Below, piece by piece: positions 1 to 13,094 of a stretch of 64,000 nt of DNA (position 1 is the stretch's first letter; each line of letters starts with the position of its first letter). Source of the DNA: Dermacentor variabilis. Lineage: Eukaryota; Arthropoda; Arachnida; Ixodida; Ixodidae. Made by a program: the position numbers and the translations under genes. The notes below the pieces were generated by a model, which was given only the letters and a program-made list of their open reading frames with translations, was not told the DNA's origin and searched no databases. The DNA lies in assembly GCF_050947875.1 (NCBI RefSeq), contig NC_134569.1, forward strand, positions 22,047,631 to 22,111,630, written 5' to 3'.

Positions 1-2760
1 TTCTGTTCTCGCAACAGACCCGTTTTGCATACGAATATGACGAAAGGCTGTTTGGACTTTCTTCTAAAAAGTAAAGGCGGAATCGAACGCCGCACACGAC
101 ACGAGCGCCCTCGCCCGGCTTTCTCGCGTGACACACGCAGTTTTTGTAACCAATACTAGTATGTGCACTGCTGTACGCTTGGTTTTGCGCTCTAAATTTA
201 ATTTCGGCATTACCTGAGGTGGTACCTGCATTAACAAGCCGTAAATTTTGTTGCTATACATGGCTGCTATTTATTTCTTGTTTTCTTGGCTGCCATATCT
301 GCCTGCAGCGGCACAATAAAGGTATCTTCTGAAAAAATTGTTAATGTGTAAAATAGGACTAGCTTTGAAATGGATTAATCTTTTCTTGCACCTACGTTTT
401 CGCGTGAGTCGACGCGAAGTAAGAATTTATTCGCGACTCTTCTAATATATGGGTTAAGCGTTCAATAAAGACAGACTCATGTTCTGAAATATTCATTTCT
501 GAAGATTATTCATCGTCACTTCATCTCTTTCTATACGCTCACCAGTAAATGAAATGCACGCGTCCCAACATTTATACCACCCCTGCATAACATAAGACAA
601 GTCATCTCTCGACACCATCTTTGGACGCGTGCATTGGACTTAATGGGGAGCGCATAGAAAGGGCTAAAAGTGCCGATGAATAATTTGCAGAAATAAAGAT
701 TTCCGAACATGAATCTTAGTTTTTATTGAAAAATTGATGCGTAATGATTTTAACTACACTGCTCTTCCTGTACGACAATGGCCTTAGGGGTAGCCTGCCT
801 ACACTGTCAACTGAGACGGCCGGTTGGGAGCGGTGGATAAAAATAGGGTAAATACGATAGTCGAAATAAACAACCGTTAAGTCCGTGGCATAAGCAGATT
901 TATCAACCAGATGTATTACCACCACCGGAATAAACTCGATTAAACGATTGAAAGAAAAAATCCTACGCCACTGCTAGCAATCTCCTTCGGTTACATGTAC
1001 TACCGGCGCCGTCAACGTCGTAGTCGCTTACAGTGGCGATAGTCCTGCCGTGTGCTGTGCTCTTCGACGTCATTATCCGCCGGCGCTGCGCCTCCGCTGT
1101 GCGCCTAGAATGTAACGTAGCGAAAAATGTGTATACCGGCATAGGTAACTGTCCAGAGCGAACGAGCACGGCATACATAGCAAACTTGCACCGTATAAGC
1201 AGTGGCGTCCTGACCTATAGAGGCGCTTGCTCGGACTGGCAGGCCACCACTTGTGGTACAACGAAGACAGAGTGGTAGGCGATGTAAAGTGACCAGATCA
1301 ACTGCCGTAGTTCGTTTAGTGTAGGGCGGTATCGTTCATAAAAGGCAGCAGCGAAAGCCATTAGCATAGCGAAAAGCGCAAGGAGCGAAGACGAGCCTTT
1401 CTGGAGACACATGTTCGAAGCAAGTCGTCTCCGACGAACGACCTTCAGTATAGATGGCGCAAACGCACTACTGAGCTCGCCTCTCCCGTGCCCTAGGCAA
1501 GTGTACTCGAGACTGTACTCTACTGCGATTGGAAGTTGATGAACAACGCCGTAACCTTAATCTCTTTCACTGGATGGAAGAACGGGAGCAGGAACTGCAG
1601 TGAATGCATTGTTCTCGGTGGTCTGCGCGCATTGAACAAGCGTTGCAGACAGAGCATCAACAGCGCCGAGGCATTGTAAAAACAAGGTCACTTACCTGAA
1701 TGACCACTGCATGTCAAATAGACTAAAAAGCAGAACAGCTTGTATACATATTGACAAATCAACTCGAGCTCTCTGTAGTATGGCTACTGCGCCGCCCCCA
1801 GAACATCTCGGTTTTCACTTTTAGGAACAGTTGTGCTCATTTCACAAATGTTTTAGGAAGGTTGCTTATTGTCGAAAGGAATCGATGAGGGAATGTGTCA
1901 CACGACATCAAACATGTCGGAGTTGTATAGAAAGACGTTTTTGTCGTGCAATACGAAAATAGCGGTACTGCTTTATTCACTCGCCTAGCACAGCTTTCCA
2001 CCGTCTCGGCCCAAGCTGTCCCTGAGTGGCAGGGCGTGAACGGGTGCCATGCGCGAAGTGCTTATCGGGCTGTCGCAGCGCAAACTCGAGTCCGATCCGG
2101 ATTTGCGAAGGGGGGCAACCGGCGGCGGGCGAAGCGTATAAACATGGGCGCCGGACAATCGTCGCGAGAAGCGGAAACTGGGACATCCGGTGACCGAGGC
2201 GTGCGGCCGTTGCTGCGATAAGCTCGCCCTGGCCCGTGGTGTTATAACGAGTAAGAGCGAGCAAGTGCGAACCAAGCGCGAGAAACGTGGCAGTGCGCGG
2301 CGCTGCGAAACGGTGGGTGGCGAGGCAGCCGGGCGCTCTCGCCCCGTCGTTGGGCCACGACCCCGTGCGGTGAGAACACGGAAGTGCACTCGGAAGCGCG
2401 GTCGTCGAGATGGGATTAGCGGCAGCCGGATAAGGGCCGTCCTAATCAAGCTCCGCCGGCGCCTCCCTAATCAGCTATAGAGAATCGGCGCGGGAAGGAC
2501 CGCGTTGCTTCTTATATCGCTGCCTTTGTTCGTGCTGCACGCGTTCACCTTGTTTTTCCGTTTCGCTGCCTGACAAAAAAAAAAAAAAAATAAACAGAAA
2601 AGATGACTATGAGACAATGGGTGAAAAGAATGATGTTTTCGAGATTTGTGATTTACTGCAACGTCAGTCGTCTTTGTGGATCGTCTCATGCGTGTTTTGT
2701 CGAACAGAATTATTCATATGAAACGGACCTACATGCTCATATTTAATTTGATACTGCGCT
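1..2760. other. Unassigned; GC-rich patch at 1960-2480
   Basis: No credible coding frame or known repeat recognised. About 1960-2480 is GC- and CpG-rich compared with its surroundings and could be a promoter-type region or a decayed element end. Confidence 0.4.
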
Positions 2761-2829
2761 TATGCTGCGTGGAAACCCAAGCGAAATAAAGAAAGTTATT
2801 GATGTTGTTACGCTGTTATTCTTCCACGC

Positions 2830-5510
2830 GCCTAGAAGAATATTTGTTGCACAGAAAGGTGCGCAACATTGACTGTGACTGCATTTGTATTCGTAGCCGA
2901 TATGACTAGTTGAGTATCCGTAAAAAAAAAAAAATGCTTCGTTTGTACATGGTCAGTTAGCGAGCCCAATATAAGCATGAAAATTACAGCATGAATGTGG
3001 GGAGGACAGTATCGACAGTAGTTTGCTAGCACAAGATCAATATGGTGACTGGTTGTTCCCTGAAGAGATGAACTTCTTGAGCAACGGTTCAACATTTGAC
3101 AGACGCTTAATCAGACGAGGTATATTATTATAGATTTTTGCTTCAACAAATGAATTTGTACGGCGGACGTAAACATTATTGGTTATCGCTAGATTTGGAT
3201 TTTTTTCTTCAGGCTGTCCAGCGTTACGCCTCCCTTTGTTGTTCTTTTTTTGCGCTCATGAGTTCTTGTAACTTATTTTGTGCACTAATAATGCACTTTT
3301 ATTTTACGTAACGATATTATATGGCATTATGCTCAGGTTTCTGGTAAGTTCTGGGGAGCGTGAGTTCCTATGTGCTGATGTAATGGTTCGTATAGCTCTT
3401 TTTTTTTTTTTTGCAGAACTACAGCGCAATAGGAAGCAAGAGTGAAGCCTCATGATTCTATGCACTATATCTTAGGTGACAATGCAACACGTCAAAATAT
3501 AATATACGGAGTGTGGTCTCTAAAGTGAGGTATTTTCGAGCCTCAAATAACGTAAAGCCTCCAAAGTTAAAATTTTTGCTCAGATAACCAATGTGAGTTG
3601 CCCAACAGAATGACGAGTCGATAGTCGAGAAATAGTAAGTATCGGCATTCAGTTTCTCAAGAGCAATTGTTTAAACATAGAGCCCACATGTTTCAGGCAC
3701 TACAGAGGCAAATAAATTAAAACGCACCTAGTTTTCTTTATCATTTAGAATTTCCTTCTAGTTATTTTTAGCGAGCGATTCTGCTCCCTAAATAGAGCAG
3801 CGTGCTATTAGTAAGGCAGTGTCATCTACATATAGAACTGTGTGAGCGTGGCTCAAAGACATGTGATAATCATTGATGTAGAGAGAAAATGAAATTGGTC
3901 AAAGTACTCAACCCTGTGGTAATCTCACTTCTACTAATTTTCTTTCTGAATCCAGCGAGCTCAGGCAAAGAGTTGTGAAAAAGGTTTTGAATCGATCTCC
4001 CCAAAATCTGTAGCGCTCGAGGTTATACAGCAAAATATCCCGGTTCACCGAGCCGAGTACCTTCTATATATCTAAAACCTCTGAGACAATTCGGTTATAA
4101 TTTCAAGCCCGGTTTGCTGATTCTGCCGCCAAATTTACTGCAGTAGCTGTACAGTATCCCTCTCGGCAGCGATCTTGATTTGTAGCGCATCTTTGAATAA
4201 AAACTGTCATTGTTTTGGCTGTCAGTTTCTCAGAAATAGTGTTTAAGCATGACAAATTGTTGTAGGGCTACAAATTACGGGACATTCATCTTTGTGTATT
4301 GGTTAAACTGCCCGGACTACACACCTGCCGCGAATGGCTGAAAGGCCATTACTGCTAAAGGTTTCCCCAATGTTTCAGTGTTCTCCTTCAATATATTAAC
4401 TGTCATTCCATCATAACCCATTACCCTTTTTTGGGAGATTGGATGTGGAACTAAAATAATTTCAGCTTCTGTAATTTCTCGAGAAACGAAAGTGTCCTTG
4501 TTAAGAGTAAGGAATGAAAGGTCATGGTGTTTGTCTGTAAAAGCCGCCAGCTGTTCTCCTGTGGTTACGAAACTATCATAGAATAGTTCTGCAAGTTTCC
4601 CTTCGTTACAACCGAAAGCATTAGGTCAGGTAAAACTCGTTGTTGCGGTTCTGGTTGTGTTTAGCGCATAATAAAGGCGACAGCTTTTATTATGCGCTAA
4701 ACTTCCTTTGCATTACCATTAGCTTTCATGATACGATTACTGCGATGCTCCCCATTCCGTTACCTTATCATCGATAATGATAAATTGCACGCGTTCCTGT
4801 GCCGTTCTTTATAATAGCTGTTATCTTTATATTGCGTTATTTTGGTAGGCCAGCGTTCTGTCAGTCTGACAGCTTGGAGTATTAACTCGTTCATCTAAGG
4901 GTAAATTCGTGAAGACAAGTACGCTGACCTTGCGAGATTTGCGCTCTATATTTACGCATCTTGATTGTAGCAATGATGCGAAGTTTGTGTAGGCCACGTT
5001 AACATTTAAATCACTGGGGCCTAAAAGTTTCGTTTCTTCAATTGCGCTTCCAGCTTTTCGTAATCCATTTATCACCGGGTGAAGTGTGGCTTGTTTTTCT
5101 GCCTGTGAATGGGGGCCCAAGGAAGGCAAATGAAAATCAAAAAATGGTCCGAAACGTTCTCTGTTATTGTGCTAGCTGTAATACACTCGCTCTTAACGTT
5201 CCCCAAAGGGTGGTCAATTGTTGTAGCTGACTTTGGTGTAAATCTTATCGGGACTAAAGTATGACTTCCAGCGCGATAATTCAAAGATGAGCGCTGATAC
5301 TCGACGCTTGTTCGTTTGCCCGTGCCTATCTGAAAGTCTCCGCATAAAAAGACTTACCTTATGTTCCCTTGCATAATATTGATGAGTGGACTCTAATTTT
5401 TCTAAAGGCAGTGGAATTTTTGCATTTGATGGGCTATATACGACACCCAGGATGACATTATTTAGCAACTCTAAGAACAGGATCTTCAGCGCTCCTAAGT
5501 GTAAGATTTT
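2830..5510 (-). pseudogene. Degraded L2/CR1-like LINE ORF2
   Basis: Minus-strand frames give, in order: VVYSPSNAKIPLPLEKLES (endonuclease Y-R-P-P-N region, 5460-5400), IDHPLGN and VSDHFLIF (SDH motif, about 5215-5130), then RT pieces around 3900 (LPQG*VL*PISFSLYIND) and 3840 (LYVDDTALLI for YADD), and a C-terminus near 3160-3040 (VRRTNSFVEAKIYNNIPRLIK). Many stops and frameshifts make it dead. Confidence 0.75.
4659..4702. repeat. Perfect hairpin, 17-bp stem, 10-nt loop
   Basis: Arm 4659-4675 (GTTTAGCGCATAATAAA) and complement 4686-4702. It lies inside the minus-strand LINE ORF2 remnant. Confidence 0.95.
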
Positions 5511-5526
5511 CCAGATTTTTTAAAAT

Positions 5527-5937
5527 TTGACACGATGATGATGATGGCGATGATGATGTTTATTCTCATCCACCTTTTGAAACGGGGCAGGGACAAATAG
5601 TCACCTAGCCTTCCTGGTTAATTCAGGTTTTACTACGTCTATCGCTATCCAGTTTTCTGCTTATGTGATCTCGATTTTAACTTTCGTATATAAAACCACT
5701 ATCCCTATACTGTACCATGACCTATACTTGCAATGACTGCGCTACTATCAACGTCTTCACCGCTTTTATTCCACCAGTAATCTAATCGTCTCTTACCAGA
5801 AATCCTTCCACCATCTTTGAATGTCAACGCTTCTAGAAATTCATCATTCCCTACGGGCCTCACTGGTGAATGCCTTGGTTTTCCATTACAATGTGCTAAA
5901 TCGTTTCCATGATTTATTTATTTATTTATTTATTTAC

Positions 5938-5968
<31 letters not shown>

Positions 5969-6270
5969 TTTCAGCCCGCACATGTCTCATCCTCTCACGC
6001 ATATTTGCTCAGGCATGTTTTTGTCCTCAGGTGGCCAGCTCGTGGTTCAAATAGCACAACACTCCCCTTTGCGTTATCATACAGATTTTTCCTTCCTATT
6101 TCTTTCTTGCCATTCTTGTAAATCTCCATGGCCCTTTTTTTGTTTCCAACCTTTGCATCCAAGTTACTGTATAAGTCTCTCTCACCTTCTATTTTATGAC
6201 TCTTGGCTGTCTATATACACTATCAATTACCGTGTACTTGGTTGCCTACCTTCGGCTTATGAAACAAATT
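5527..6270 (-). mobile_element. LINE 3' end with (GAT)n tail
   Basis: On the minus strand, codons for a K-R-R-L-D-Y-W-W segment (5780-5760) are followed by a 3' end reading GGCTAGGTGACTATTTGTCC, a CGTTTCAAAAGGTGGATG segment and a (GAT)n tail at 5527-5545. The same K-R-R-L-x-x-W-W segment occurs in the plus-strand LINE end at 17.8-18.95 kb. A (TTTA)n tract (5911-5971) lies inside. Confidence 0.6.
5911..5971. repeat. (TTTA)n microsatellite
   Basis: About 15 units of TTTA with a single interruption (CTTA at 5937-5940). Confidence 0.95.
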
Positions 6271-6549
6271 GATAGCCAATAAAATTTGTAAATTCATCAT
6301 ATCTTAGACATGTTTAGGATAGCGCTATAACATCCTATTTCTCAATGCGTCGTATAATTAGAGCTGCCAGTTCTTAATAATGCTGGATTAAGCTTCTCGC
6401 GTCACAGTTTAAGAGGTGTAGCGTTGTGGAGCTGGTATATCTCAATCGTTTGAGGGCACAACAGTATCCGCTAGCATGCAGTTGCTCGCAGTCTATGAAT
6501 TAAGGCAAATTACGCCCTCTTGGGAAGGCTCAAACGAGTAGGATTGGGA

Positions 6550-6760
6550 ATTACGCTAGCGTTTTTCGGCTTCCTAGCCAGTAGTTTGGGCTTGACAAGG
6601 TGCCCTTTTCATTCTTTCTGGCAATAGCCATGCCTAGCAACGCGTTGTACTTAGCACAGAAGTGCTCGTCAACGTAGACAGGAATTGTGTCAGCAAACCC
6701 GATATCGTTAGGTGAAAGGTCCTTTCTTTTCTTGTTTGCTGCTTGGAGCACTTTATCCCG
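6550..6760 (-). pseudogene. LINE ORF1 C-terminal fragment
   Basis: The minus-strand frame KKRKDLSPNDIGFADTIPVY followed by VDEHFCAKYNALLGMA resembles the C-terminal part of L2/CR1/Jockey-type ORF1 proteins (D-L-x-x-x-x-I-x-x-x-x-P-V-Y-V-N-E-x-L). It lies upstream, on the same strand, of the ORF2 remnant at 2.8-5.5 kb and may be the same element, split by the LINE end at 5.53 kb. Confidence 0.45.
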
Positions 6761-7259
6761 CGTTACCCTGCAGATAAAATTTGAAGACTATGTTTCATTT
6801 TTCTTTCACTGCCTTTTAGGCACGCGATGCCCCACGCCTGCATCAGATGATGCAGCGTGTGCTCTTACCTTGTCGCCAATTTTCTGAATCCTCTCAAGCA
6901 ATGACTCGTTCTGCAATTGTGGAATGCCTTTCATTTGGAAATAATTGTTTCTTCTTCACACATTAAGCTCAGCGAGTCTTCTCCGTAGCCGAAAGCGCTT
7001 GCTCTATTTCTACTTTTAGCTTTCCTGAGGTACTTAAACGGAACTTAAATTTCGATGGGTGTAGCCTTAGAGAACCGTATTATTATACAAATTAAGATAT
7101 ATAATTTGTTTACCTGTAGACGAAGGCCACCGTACCTTTTGCGACTTATACCAGAAAAAAAAGAAATAAAAGAAAGAAAGAAATTGCAGCCTATTCAACG
7201 AGCTGGAATCTACACGCATGGAGCTCTGTGTGAGTGCAGAAAGAGTCGAAACACGAGCT

Positions 7260-7545
7260 GTGATTCTCTGGTTCTCTTTTTTTCTTTCCTCCGCGCGGCC
7301 GCCACCGCCGCGGCCGCCTCGGAGGCGGGAAGGCGAGCGCCAAATCTGGTGGTGACGCAAGGAACCCCGCGGCAGTGGCATCGCGCGCGTCCTCCACTGC
7401 ATAAAGAACAGAAACGCGAGTTTCTATTTTTCCGACTCTTTCCTTTTTATTTCCTCTGCACAGCCACCACCGCCGCGGATGCGTGGAGGCAAGCGCCATC
7501 TGGTGGTGGTAAAGGAACGTAAAGCACGACGCGCGCGTCCCACGG
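7260..7545. repeat. GC-rich tandem duplication with CTCF-like motifs
   Basis: Two roughly 150-bp units share a CT-rich start, CCGCCGCGG, the GCGCCATCTGGTGGT block (7491-7505; the first copy at 7338-7353 has two extra A) and ACGCGCGCGTCC or CGCGCGCGTCC. The complement CCACCAGATGGCGC resembles the CTCF core. No gene assigned. Confidence 0.6.
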
Positions 7546-7599
7546 TGTGACTGGTTGGCCTGTTCAGCGAGAGAACAGCCATTCAGAACCCACGGTCAC

Positions 7600-10500
7600 G
7601 AAAACACGGCGAGGCTCGCAAAGAAGAGCTTCCATTTGAAAAATCTCTTGTGTTCTTTTTTTTCTTTAGTGATATTGGTAATATTTATTTACTTCTAAGT
7701 GCGTTTCATTTCAGTCGTACTGTGTGCGAAAGCGCCGAGAGGCTCATGAATGTTAAACATTTCATATGATTCCAACATCGCATATCTGCAATAAGTTTAC
7801 CGTACCAGTCGGCGTTGTGTTGACCGAAGGCGTCTGTCAATGCAGCAATCACGAATAACGATCACGGGAAATAGATCACATGTGTTGTAAGTTCTGCGCA
7901 AAGCGCACGTACATACGTTCGCCTTTTTGTAATTCCGATCCATCTTTCTACTTCAGCGCGATTAAAAAAAGAAGTCATTTTTATTCGGTGACCGCAACAT
8001 TTTGAGCCGAGTAAACATCGCGTTGTGAGTTAGTTGACTCTTTCGAAATTTATATTTTTGCGTGCCAGAAAGAAGCGCAGTGTTTTACCAAGGCTTTAAA
8101 TTTTTCTTTGACGATTGGTGTATCCTCAGTGCTTTATGTTTTCATTTTAGATCTCGATGTTAGAGTATTCAATGTAATATTTCTTGTGCCCTGTGCTACG
8201 CGTTCAATTCAACAAACCACATAGGACCAAAATTGTAATGCCTAGTATCCCAGGGACAGTTTGTACACTGACGCCTCAGTGCTAAATTCAGCAGGACTTC
8301 GCAGTTGTACTCATTACGACGAAAAACCCGGCCGAAATTAAGAGAAAGAAACAGCACTGACTATGCCCCCGTTTCCACGTCCCCCCCCCCCCCCCCCCCC
8401 GCCATTATATAATTTATATTCCGTTCCCAGAAAATTTGCCAGATCGCTTTACGGACCTTGTTGCTGGAGTGCGCTACGAGGAATATAATTTAACAAGGGC
8501 TTCTGCTGATTCGTTCACAAGCCTTATCGCAGATATTCTCGGTAGCCATCCCAGTAAAATATGCTTATAGAGAACGTTGAAAGTGATAACGTTCTTCAAC
8601 ATGAGTGAAGCTTTGAGAATTATACACTGCTAGACAGATTTATAATGTGGGTGCAAAAATGAGTAAGAAGATGCTTGTTCTGGCTGCTGTATGTAGATAT
8701 TTTGTTTGTTTGTCCTTTCTTCGGTAGAGCTCATACAGCTGTAGATTTCATCGCCATACCGCTGCGCTGGTGTTTATGTCCTAACCTGAAGACAGTTTGG
8801 AGCTTTTTCAGTGAGCTTCAAGATTTCATCTAATGTGCGATGTTTTAGAATCGGCATGGTTGTTGACGTTGATGCCGAGAGCCAGGACTATTAATCAGCG
8901 ATCAACTGATGTGTACGCGAGGAAGGAACGTAAGGGCCGTAAGTCGAGCTTGAGCGAGGTAGGGCTGTAGAAGGGCCTTCGCAGTCAAAATGACATTTAA
9001 CGGAACAGTGCTGCGCGTAGCCTACGTCAAGGTAAGCTGTTGTCAGAAATTCACAGCTAATGTACGCATATGTTGAATTTCGTCGTACGGCATTGCATGG
9101 TAACAGAATTGACAGGTTGACGAGTTAGCGAGTGTTTGTACGGTAGAAAGTGAAGCCTGAAATAACACGGACAAACGAAAGAAGTGGACAGAGTAAGCGC
9201 TCCCTGTGAAGTGAATTTTTTATTCAGAAGAGTTGCTTGTTCACTAAGAAGACAACACGAGAAACTTTACAACATCCAAAGCAAGGAAAGCGGCATAACA
9301 AATAGTACGATACACCGTAACCACAACTAATCTTGGGTGCGTGCGGTACTAACAGCCTATCGCGGAATATGTATCACACGTAAAACGGTCTCCGAAATTG
9401 TAAATCATTTCACGATTGTGGAGATGCCATGTCAACACCCTATAAGGTCAGAGTCTTCTTACCAAATATTATTAATTTCTGCGCTGCCATTTTCTTTTGA
9501 GAGTGTTTGGGTTCTCGTGTTTCTTTCATCTCCTTCGTGAGGCCGGACACGTTCTGGTTATACTTGTATGAATACTAACTTGCGGGCGCTTTAGCAACCG
9601 TGAAATGTGCATTTGTTCAGCACAATATAAAAAGTTAGGGAAATTTCGAAGCCTACACGCTTCACCGAACGCGATGGTTCAAGAGGGAAAGGAACAGACG
9701 AAGAGAGTGACGAATCAGAGATACAAGGGGACCGCATTGAATAGATTGACCGTGTCCCTGCATGAGGTTTTTCCTTGCACACATTGATAGCTTTTAGACG
9801 CGGTTGTGTACGCGCGCGTGTGTACACATGTACAGTCTACCCCAAAAGTGAAAAAGCCACGACCCTCGTCACCGGATCATGCCAGCACATATACGCCGGC
9901 GCTGGACATTCTATGTAGCACTCCCCTGTTCCTACTCTGCCAGTGAAAACAGGTGAGAAAACGAAGACATTTCCACTCTGCAGCCACGAGAGAACCGCTC
10001 TTCGCGCTCTTGTCAGACCCTGTAATGCCAGTACGTTCTTATCCTTAGCAATCTTTCTAGCGCTCGTGTTTCGTTGCTCATTTGCCCTTGTCAATTTCTC
10101 GCTCCCTATTACCATGAAATCGTACCAACTATCCCGATCAAAATGGCTGTTAAATTCTTTTCGTCTTTTTTAGTTATTCTAGTTTTGAATATACGCAGAA
10201 TGACATAATGCTAATAGAAATAACTTATCCAGATATGTATGTCTTTTCTCCGCATATATATCTACAACAAGCATCTCTTCGCATTATAACATGCAGTAAA
10301 TGCAAATATGTCATCAATGTTTTGCACCTTCCTTTGTTGACATGTGGTGACAATTGTGAGCGCTTCCTTGTGGATTCAGCGTGTTTTTCTGCAATTCTGG
10401 TACACGATAAAGTGAATTGCCATGCTTTTTTACTAATGTCCACGTAGTTTCCTCCGTATCTGGATGCGTTTCAACATAATGGCCACACTGAGCTGACCGG

Positions 10501-10900
10501 CATCGTCGGAACTCTTATGATGCTTATCATCGAGGCACTTCGTCTCCAGTGGGTATCCCGTCGATTTTGCTCTCATTCAGTAGAATATTTGGAAGATGGA
10601 ATTGTGAAGACAGGATAAATAGGAAATGCCTCTTCTTTATATAAGTAAACTACTTGTGCTTAAACAGGCAAGAAGGTAAACAATGCGCTTCAGTCTTATA
10701 AATACAGACTTTGTGTTACGAGTCCTGGCAACAAAATCGATGTTAAGAGGAAGCTTCAGCTCGGGCCCAACTCCTATGCCGCCTATTGAAACACATGTAG
10801 AATGCACAACTGCTTTTCCGAGATAACCCCTGGGCCTATTCTGATGAAACTGGTTTCAATTAATGAATGAGAAGAAAGGGGTTAACAGAGGCGCCCGATT
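7600..10900. other. Unassigned intergenic or upstream intron DNA
   Basis: Only short random frames and a poly-C run are visible. The missing upstream IR exons were looked for here by translated motif and not found. Confidence 0.5.
8383..8401. repeat. Poly-C run
   Basis: Nineteen consecutive C, preceded by a C/T-rich stretch. Confidence 0.9.
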
Positions 10901-10911
10901 TTTATTAATCA

Positions 10912-11381
10912 TATTGTAAGAAGCCAACAAATAAAGACACCACGGAAAAATAGGGGAAATTAATTGTACCTACTAATTGAATAAAAGAAACGATAAACAA
11001 ATGGCAATGAAAGGGGATAAAAAGACAATTTGCCGCAGGTGGGGAACGATTCCAGGTCTTCGCATTACACGTAATACCAAGGACAACATAGGAGAAATTA
11101 ATTGTACTTACTAATTGAATTAAAGAAATGATAAACTAATGGCGATGAAAGTGGATGAAAAAACAACTTGCCGCCGGTGGGGAACGATCCCATGTCTTCG
11201 CATTGCACATGCGATTACGCGTAATGCGAAGACGTCGGTACTTTCCCCACCTGCTGCAAGTCGATTTTTCATCCACTTTCATTGCCATTAGTTTATCATT
11301 TCTTTTATTAAACTAGTGAGTACAATTATTTTCTCCTATGTTGTCCTTGGTGTCTTTGTTTGTTGGCTTCTTATGATATGG
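10912..11381. mobile_element. Cluster of three tRNA-like SINE pieces, last one inverted
   Basis: Two minus-oriented pieces (about 10912-11074 and 11075-11216) share GAAATTAATTGTAC, a TAATTGAA segment and GGTGGGGAACGAT. A third, plus-oriented piece (about 11212-11381) is their reverse complement, down to the outer TTGTTGGCTTCTTATGATATG end. The tRNA-like part reads CACGCGTAATGCGAAGAC then a degraded B-box (GGATCGTTCCCC on the complement). A fourth copy lies at 49828-50035. I recognise the design as a common tick tRNA-derived SINE but cannot name the family. Confidence 0.6.
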
Positions 11382-11754
11382 TTTCACTTAAAGGGAAGCT
11401 GAAACACTTTTCGAAAAAAATGAGTTCTCTGCGGCATTCTACAGTTTTGAGTCTCCTGAACACGAATATCTGGTTCAAAAAGGGCGGAAACAAACGCAAG
11501 CGGCTGTTTTTCCAAGAAAACGCGTACCAGCGCCTCAGGGCATCGCGTGAACGCCGCTGTTGCCCGTGATTGGTCGAGGCCGCTGTGACGTCGTTGGCGG
11601 TAGTCGCCGGTCGGCGCCGCCGCATCTCTCCGTTTCAATGCGTAGCACCATTCCTTTCTCTCTGGTAGCACGCGGTTCTGCTGTTCTGGCTTCATAGCTG
11701 AGTTGCAAGATAGAACGTTCTCGCTGTCTGCGGCAGCTTGTATTGTCCCCGTAC

Positions 11755-13085
11755 ATGTTTGAACCCACAGCCGATACGGAAAACGATGGCAGCAACAGAG
11801 TCAACGACGATATTGAGTGTGCCAACAGCGAGAGCGATGTGTGCACCTTCTCGCGCGCTGGAAATCTTAGCTCGTACGTATGTTTTTTTTTTCATGTAGC
11901 TGCACGTTGCAATGACGGGAGAAAAATGCGCTAAAGTGTCACTGGGAACATGCTGCTGGAAGAATGCCGAAGCACTAACTTCTCATTAGATTTACACGGG
12001 TGCAATTCCGCGATGTCAAGCACCTTGCCGCTGCTTGTCTAAAGTCCCGTGGTTTTTTCAGCGTTGATACACGATCGCGAACATAAGTGCCGCGTTTCAA
12101 AGCGCGCACATGCAGTGCTCTGAGGTACAGTCATGGAAGTTGCTTATCATACACATCCAGAGATGACCAGAGGTATTATATGTGCAATATTCGTACTATG
12201 GTTCGACGACTTTGCGAGTGTGGCTCGATCAAGAATCGGTATGCGTGCTCCATGCTAGTGTTGACATAAAGATATTAGGCAGTTTTAGCACCGCCGTGTG
12301 GTAAACACGATAAATGAACCGTACGTCGAATGTCACTAGGCAAGCCTACACTCCATTTGATACCTCAGGTGCATCGCTGTGGAAGCTACGCTCGAAGTCC
12401 GGTCACCAAAATTTATTACTGCGTGCGTTTCCGTCTATGCTTCGCAGCGTGCCAGCGGCGTTTGCTCGCGCGAGCATGCACGTGAAGCTGCCGCGACGGG
12501 CTGCAATTAAAAAATACCGAAAAGAAAATTTTTTTAAAAGAACGTGTTAGCAGCCGTATAAGTACACGGATGGTTTCTATGGGTAAATTCTTTTTTTATT
12601 TTCATTCCGAACTGAGCTTATATATGGAAAGCTTTCTGAAAAATCGGGTCAAGAAACACCGAACTTTTTCTAAGTGCGAACGCAGCCACTGCAAGAAGTA
12701 TCTCAAGCCTCCACAGCGTTGCACTTGATGTATGAAACGGAGTATAGCAACGCTAGCAACAACGCGTTTTCGCATTTGTCGTAAGGCTATCCGGCTACGC
12801 TAAAACTGTGTTACCAGACGTTAATGGCTGAAAATGTTCGTATTTCTCCAGTGCATCAATGTGGGCGTAATCACGCTTTCATTAAACTAGGTGCACCTGC
12901 ATGTGCTGCGTATTGATGGAAGATGAAGAGAACTGCTTGTGCTGCCAGGAGGTGCAAGAGATTAGGAAAAAAACAGAAGCGCACGCAGTGCGTAACAAGT
13001 TCAAGATAAGTCAGGACTGTGTGCCTCAGCAGGGCAGTACTGGAAGTGGCACTTGCCCAGAAAGGAGTCGAACCGGCGGGACAAG
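11755..13085 (+). pseudogene. Spliced P2X7-like Cys-rich ORF of the TTAA element, frameshifted
   Basis: Exon 1 (11755-11873) encodes an acidic N-terminus (MFEPTADTENDG...) ending RAGNLSS before a GTACGT donor. Exon 2 from 12891 joins in phase and gives SCTCMCCVLMEDEENCLCCQEV. This corresponds to the W-C-x-C-G-x-C-x-x-M-x(4)-E-x-x-C-C-x-E pattern of the P2X7 C-terminal-like domain found in many invertebrate and transposon proteins, with W changed to S and G changed to M. A shift to the next frame near 12980-13015 leads to VCLSRAVLEVALAQ, which matches the domain's later VCLDRxVLxxAL segment. The copy therefore looks inactivated. The function of this domain in such proteins is not established. 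Confidence 0.55.
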
Positions 13086-13094
13086 GCAAGAAGT

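Noticed and set aside
1985..2449. 154-residue minus-strand frame in a GC-rich patch
   Set aside because: Arg/Pro/Ser-rich text typical of GC-rich non-coding DNA, with overlapping frames on both strands and no motif.
7055..7522. 155-residue plus-strand open frame
   Set aside because: It runs across a GC-rich tandem duplication and Lys/Arg-rich low-complexity sequence, with no domain.
12270..12815. Possible small element with CAGTTTTAGC inverted ends inside the TTAA transposon
   Set aside because: The inverted match is only about 10 bp and no flanking duplication is visible.
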